DNA from: Stagonosporopsis chrysanthemi
Lineage: Eukaryota > Ascomycota > Dothideomycetes > Pleosporales > Didymellaceae
NCBI GenBank assembly: GCA_022560025.1
Contig: JAFISE010000129.1
Coordinates: 1-64,000, forward strand
Length of the DNA: 64,000 bases
Reading direction: 5' to 3'
Made by a program: the position numbers and the translations under genes. The notes beneath the pieces are model-generated. The model was not told the origin of the DNA, ran no database searches, and saw only the letters and a program-made list of their open reading frames with translations. Positions 59,145 through 64,000 of the stretch are shown here, piece after piece. The first letter of the stretch is position 1, and every line of letters begins with the position of its first letter.

Positions 59145-59205
59145 AAGTAGACGACTTGCCTGTGTAGGCGACTTGTCTGTAGAGTACGTTATTTGAACAA
59201 TAAAG
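59145..59205. repeat. Terminal sequence resembling that of the pogo relic at 24079-25590
   Basis: Tandem cgacttgcctgtgtagg and cgacttgtctgtagag units end in tacgttatt. At 25545-25590 the pogo relic ends with the same pattern after transitions (ttacttgcttgtacgcg, then tatacgttatt). This end is less mutated. Confidence 0.45.
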
Positions 59206-59330
59206 TTTTATGTTTGTTATAACACTTCTTAAGACATTTTAATCTACTATTTTATGTCCTAGCTCTACGTGTGTGCTGTAACTCCTTCTTCTACTCCTAC
59301 GGCAATAAACTCATCCTATTCTGGCAAGAA

Positions 59331-62300
59331 CTAGATGTGTCTACGATGGTTGTGGAAGTCTTGATGCTTTACATGCTGACGGTTCCGAGGCGCAACAGTC
59401 TGGACTGGAGCCGATGCCGCAGTCTGGCCAGTCCTAGCGTTACTCGAGCCAGCAGTGGGAGTTGCCTCAGCAGAGCCTTTGGTGACAGGAATATCAGGAA
59501 TTGGCGTCTTCTCGTATACCATGTTATTCTCCTCGTCGATGACATATTCGCACTGATTGCAGTCAATGTCTCCCGGCTGTTCGGCAGAGTCTGCGAATTC
59601 CATTGGCAAGCGGTTTTCCAACACACCCATGACGTTAGAGCGCTTTAGCCAGTTTGCGCTGGCAACGTCCTGAGGAAGTGGTTGGTTGTTCTGACTCAGC
59701 TGTGCCGGAGCGGTGCCGTAGCTTTGTTGCGGCCAGGCGTAGTTACGAAACATGCTGTTGAGAGCAGCAGTCAGCACGTGTTCAATTGAATTTGCACCAG
59801 GGAAGTCTTACGGATCATTTGGTAGCGCTCTGAATCCGTGATCCAAGACCGTTGTGGGATTGTTACCGTTACGGGGGTCGTTGTACGTAGCTGCAAAAAG
59901 GTGGTCATTACACGAGGAATTCATAAATGCTTCAGTGGAAGACTTACCCCAGCACTCCGATCCAGCAGTTTGACTATCGAAGCCATACTTCTGAATGAAA
60001 TGCGGACGGGCACTGTTCGCAGCAAGACGGGGATCACCCGGTGGATGGTAAAACTCCCAGGTGACGGGCGGATCGGGTTTGCCTAATGCGGACCTCAAAG
60101 AGGAGCAAGGCTTCCATTGCGCGCTCAAGAATTGGTTCCAATCCGTTCCCTGTCGCCCGTTTGCAGGTCCGTTCACCAAACGGCATACTTGATTGTGGAG
60201 TCCAGCGCGTCCCTCCCACAGGCTGCCCATTGGAAACTCATCACTGAGACCAAATTTAGTCGTTGTAGAGAGTATAGATGGCAGTCATTCACTTACACTT
60301 GACAACGAGATCCTTGCTGAGCCTGGGAGCGATACTCCGGTTTTCGGTAGGTGGTCCTCCAAGCATGCTTTGCATATTCGGGGTCTGCTCCTCGTGCTTT
60401 GGTCGAGTCAGCGTCGATCCACTCCAAGAATAATAGCCAAAGATACCTTCATAGTGGTACACGGTCCTTCCGGCGTTTCCTTCGTAGATTCCCCAAGACT
60501 GATTGTCGCAGATCTGTTGGGCATGAGCATCGCGGTGCAGAAGAACCGTAAGACTAATTCACACAAGCTTACCTCGTCAAACGTCCGGCCGTATTTACAA
60601 GTATATGTGACTGCACAGTCCGTATCTTTAGCCTTGTCATAGGTCAGGCTAAGCCACTGGCCCAAAAATTTCTGCTTTGGTGCCTGCGCAGGAGGCTTTG
60701 GTTGAGTTGGCGGAGGTCGAGGTCGTGGAGGTTTCTGAATTCGTCCAGTCCGAACTCCCGGTACGACTCCCACAGCATGCATTGTTGCCGCCTCTTTTGC
60801 TTTGATCTCGCATACCGAAAAGACGGCAGCGAAGGTAGCTGTGAAGGCGGGCAGGAACCCCAGACCAAAGGAGAAGATGCCCGCAGCCGTACCTAGGTTG
60901 ACTTAGCAAAGGGGAGTGACCTTGGTTGATAGCAGGAATTACATACCAGCCGCAGTAGCAGCGGCAGTCGCACCAGCCGTACAGGCTGCTGTCAGCCCTG
61001 CGAATTTACCAACGTCGAGTTTGCCTCCGTTGGTCTCCTTTCCATCTGTACCAATGAGATCGAGGGAAGATATTGAACCTTTCGAAGACGCCTTGAAACC
61101 GTCACAGCAGTACGTCTGAAACCCACCTATGGATCTTGTAAGCAAGTCAAAACTCAGCAAGTATGAAAAGCGGGCTTACCGTTGCAATCATAGTCCAAGG
61201 TGATCGACCCTTTGCGGCCAAGGCTGTTTGCTAGTTACACTGTCAGCGTTCAAGCAGCCGGGCTGAGTCGGATTCTGTCACCATTGAAAGCGATTGCAAC
61301 TGGGCCGGACAAGTCCAAGCCCGAGCCCAGAGCGCGCTTCTTGTTATCCGTCGCTGCAAATTCGCAACCTCCTCCACAAGAAATGCCGACGCCATGCCAA
61401 CCATTCCATGAGCAAGTTCCCATGGTGGTACCTGAAGCGCAACACAAAGTCTGCACCTTGCCGTCTTTGCAGACTGTGTTGGAGCTCACTCCGTTCACTT
61501 GACCATCGGAATATGTCTCCTCGAAATAGCCATCGACGCACTTGCCGCCACAGAAAGTCCAGTAGCAGGAATTGATGTTAGTAGCTTCCGTCTGCGCAAG
61601 CCTTCGTTTGTCCTTAAGCTCGAGAGCCACACTAGGAGAGACACCATTTGCCTTGCCGATCCCCAGGTAATCGTTTGTGCTTGTGCTGTCTTTATCGTCG
61701 AGGTCCACGGCCCATACCATCGTTCCGCCGAGGCACCACTTATTCGCCGCTTTGATCTTTATCTGCATTGTCTCTCCGTCATCGTAGCTTACCCATTGGT
61801 TTGAGTTCCAGGTAACCCATTTGACTGCAGCTTCTTTATCAAAAACGGGCTTTGCGCCAGTACTGTCCAGAATCTTGAAGATTTCGGCGTTGGAGAGCGT
61901 GCCCGCTGAGTTTGTGCATGAGCCAGGGCTGCCGCCTTCGCTGAATTGGCATATACCATTGGGTTTGTTGCAGCTTGGGTTTGACAAGGTGAAGCTTCGG
62001 CCGTACCAGCCAAGTCCTAACGTGACCTTTGCGGGTGACACGTTGTTGCGCCAGAGCAAGTCCAAGCCTAGTTGGATTTCCGTGAGATTGGTGTGAGGCT
62101 TTATGTAGGGCCCAGTAAACTTGTTTGTCGAATCCCAAACACCCTAACCAAAGATTAGCTAAGTATAGATATTCAACATGACGCGCAGACATACGTGAAT
62201 ATCGTAGCTCATCATGTTGAGCCAGTCGAGGTGCTTCTCGAGCCCCTTGAGATCGAACCAGCGCAGATACCAATAGCTGCTTGGCAGTGTGGCAGAGATG

Positions 62301-63720
62301 CCGTACTTTGTTCCCCAAGCAGCTCGCATCTCCTTTAAGAGTGTGACGAAGTTCTCAATGTCTGCAGTCTTACCTCCGCGGTCTGGCGCTCCGGGGTACT
62401 CCCAGTCAATGTCGGCCCCTACAATCCTGTTAGTATTTTAACTACTAGAACATCATTGGGCAGCAGTCGCTGCATACCGTCAAATCCGAAGCTTTGCATG
62501 AAGTTGGTGAGGGAAGTAATGAACTTTTTCCTGTTTACTGCGGTGGAGGCCATGTCGCTAAATGCGGTCTGAGTGTTCGGATTATTAGTTGCATCATTGA
62601 AGCTCCATCCACCGATGGAAATCCAAGTCTGCAGTCCTGGATAAGTCTCCTTCAGGTTCGTGAACTCCGTATAGAGTGTTGGATCGCCGGCGTCCATGGG
62701 CATCATCTCGAATGTTGTCGGATTGAAAAACGCGAAAGCTGGAGGAAATATGAGCGTTGAGTGTACGCCGCATCTTCGTTGAAAAGGGACGTACCGAAGT
62801 TCATGTGTGTGAAGCCGGTCAGATCAAGATCCTTAGGCATACGCTTGTCGCACTTGCGCGTTGAGGCCCTTTCGTGATCATCTAGTGCTGCACGCTGATA
62901 CTTTTTGCGAGGAACTCACCAACTTTCGTAGTAGCCAATATGTCTCTTCACCGTAGTGCCACTGCACGATGGTTCCTTGGCTTTTCCACACCCACCGAAT
63001 CCAGATTGGCATCCAGTCCCGCAGAAGTCCTGGACGCGAAGTCAGAATTGTAATTGTCGAAGACGATACTTTTGGGTTACACACGTCTGTGGTTCCACAG
63101 AAGCCAAATTTACTACAGCAAACATTCAGTGGGCATTTGGACTTATCTGCCGGCGCATATTGTCCGCATTCGGCCTAGATCTCAATTAGCAACGCGAAAC
63201 GTCAACTCCTGTAGCCACCTACTTTTGCGTCACAATTTGACAAGCATTTGCCGGCGCCACACTCGTCTGGAGAGTACCCGCACTGTCAACGTAAGTCTGG
63301 AGGACCCAATGATTGTCAAGATCGTTTTCAATTTACCACACCGGACTACCCACAATTAGTAGAGTACAAAAGCTTTCGATTCAAGTTTTTCACTTTACTT
63401 ACCTGACCACAGCAAGCACCGTTCACACAAGGTGCACCAGGAGCACACATGCCGACCGGAAGGCCGTTATCGCCCGACTGACGCTTCGTGAGGCTTGTGC
63501 CATCGGTATCTTTGCCTACCAGCGCTACGTAAAGCGGGTTCGTGTTGATCTGGCTCTCATTACGGTATTTCGGGGTGGAGTTCGAGTGCTTCTCGAACAG
63601 AGGGCTGTACAACGTCGCATTTTTCGGTCGAGTTGGGTCTGTAGAGTTCGGTAGCCGAGAAGACTGCGCTGCGCTGCTGGATATGATGGCAAGCACGGCC
63701 GCAACCGGAGGGAACAACAT
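59331..63720 (-). CDS. Large GH18 chitinase with chitin-binding segments (killer-toxin-like), 15 exons, 1190 residues
   Basis: Predicted secreted chitinase: signal peptide (about residues 1-19), then chitin-binding Cys segments (residues 92-106 in exon 1, continuing CGYSPDECG in exon 2, and AECGQYAPADKSKCPLNVCC at 127-146). The GH18 domain follows, with SIGGW at 258-262 and the catalytic DGADIDWE at 304-311 (acid Glu311). C-terminal modules match the killer-toxin-like chitinase class (GSITLDYDCNGGFQTYCC; then DEICDNQSWGIY). Exons: 63720-63403, 63282-63223, 63174-63085, 63029-62920, 62868-62795, 62738-62478, 62418-62195, 62143-61282, 61230-61180, 61126-60947, 60901-60573, 60513-60299, 60243-59948, 59890-59812, 59754-59331. 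All junctions keep phase; several introns have CTGAC or TACTAAC branch sites. The exon 4/5 and 12/13 splice choices are the least certain. No RIP stops. Confidence 0.88.
59755..59811 (-). other. 57-nt last intron of the chitinase, multiple of three
   Basis: Donor GTAAGA, branch GCTGAC, acceptor CTCAACAG. If retained, it would add a frame-preserving segment with a single TAA. Splicing removes that stop. The preceding intron (59891-59947) is also 57 nt and contains no stop. Confidence 0.65.
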
Positions 63721-64000
63721 GCTTGGATTGATGGTCCCCTAGAGTTGACGAACAACGATTGAGATATTGGGGAGTTGAAGAAACAGGACATCGAGTCAGC
63801 GCCCAGGCCACGGGCCTGAGCTAATGCAATTTTTATGAGGAGCAGTTCGAAGCACCGATATTCCGTGACAATCAGGCCCCAGCCCGTAGAGAGGCGCTCT
63901 GGGCCGTTGCCAGAAGCGGAAGCAAATTGGGGCCAAATATTGTATCCACTCGCCCAGACTGCCGAAAGATTGCTTCGGCCCAAGAAAACTATTGTGGCAT
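63721..64000. other. Upstream region of the chitinase gene
   Basis: GC-balanced DNA before the ATG at 63720; must include the promoter. The overlapping open frames on either strand have no family features. No specific site is claimed. Confidence 0.4.

Larger units (their letters stand above)
57840..59230. repeat. AT-rich, RIP-mutated relic upstream of the 56271 gene
   Basis: Composition switches at about 57840 at a palindrome (tttactagtaaa, 57844-57855) and returns to normal near 59230. No coding domain is readable. It contains the hairpin at 58109-58222 and a pogo-type terminal sequence near 59145-59205. Some CpG sites survive between 58860 and 59140, so that part is less mutated. Confidence 0.6.

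Noticed and set aside
59271..63654. Many plus-strand open frames
   Set aside because: They overlap exons of the minus-strand chitinase, whose phases and motifs agree throughout.
1..64000. CRISPR arrays, bacterial operons, rRNA
   Set aside because: Spliced genes and fungal transposons show this is eukaryotic; no regularly spaced repeats or rRNA sequence seen. No tRNA was recognised, although none was searched for by software.

Overview
The window looks like a filamentous ascomycete (Pezizomycotina) genome with strong repeat-induced point mutation (RIP). A few GC-balanced genes with short GT..AG introns sit beside long AT-rich tracts. In those tracts almost every transposon codon of the CAG, CAA or TGG type has become TAG or TAA. 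Genus cannot be read from the sequence; AT isochores of this kind are known from Dothideomycetes such as Leptosphaeria. I could not compute RIP indices or run searches.

Layout. 1-1950: end-truncated Ty1/copia relic. 1951-37068: a transposon graveyard. It holds four copies (A-D) of one Ty3/gypsy family with a 276-bp LTR, only copy C (29967-37068) having two LTRs. Also there are a second Ty3/gypsy family on the minus strand (about 6933-10660), a hAT element (about 17100-23113), a pogo-type relic (about 24079-25590) and an unclassified stretch (27516-29966). 37885-39436: intact FAD-linked oxidoreductase. 39934-41193 and 55695-56044: the two halves of one LysM-domain gene. 41273-55692: a Fot1/pogo element that splits it, itself split by a head-to-tail dimer of a 6.02-kb Tad-like LINE, one unit of which carries a solo LTR. 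56271-57692: uncharacterised single-exon gene. 57840-59230: small AT-rich relic with a hairpin. 59331-63720: a 15-exon GH18 chitinase with two chitin-binding segments.

How it fits together. LysM proteins and large killer-toxin-like GH18 chitinases are often neighbours in ascomycetes, so the LysM gene and chitinase were probably a chitin-related pair. The LysM gene has been inactivated by a four-level nested insertion (LysM, Fot1, LINE dimer, solo LTR). Each insertion still shows its target-site duplication: TA, an 8-mer, and CTAGA. The LysM remnants carry RIP-type stop codons, while the chitinase, the FAD gene and the 56271 gene remain open.

The most novel-looking items are the LINE dimer with a third, mutated copy of the target sequence at its internal junction, and the Ty3 family's two extra divergent frames (one antisense, one sense) between the chromodomain and the 3' LTR, arranged around a palindrome.
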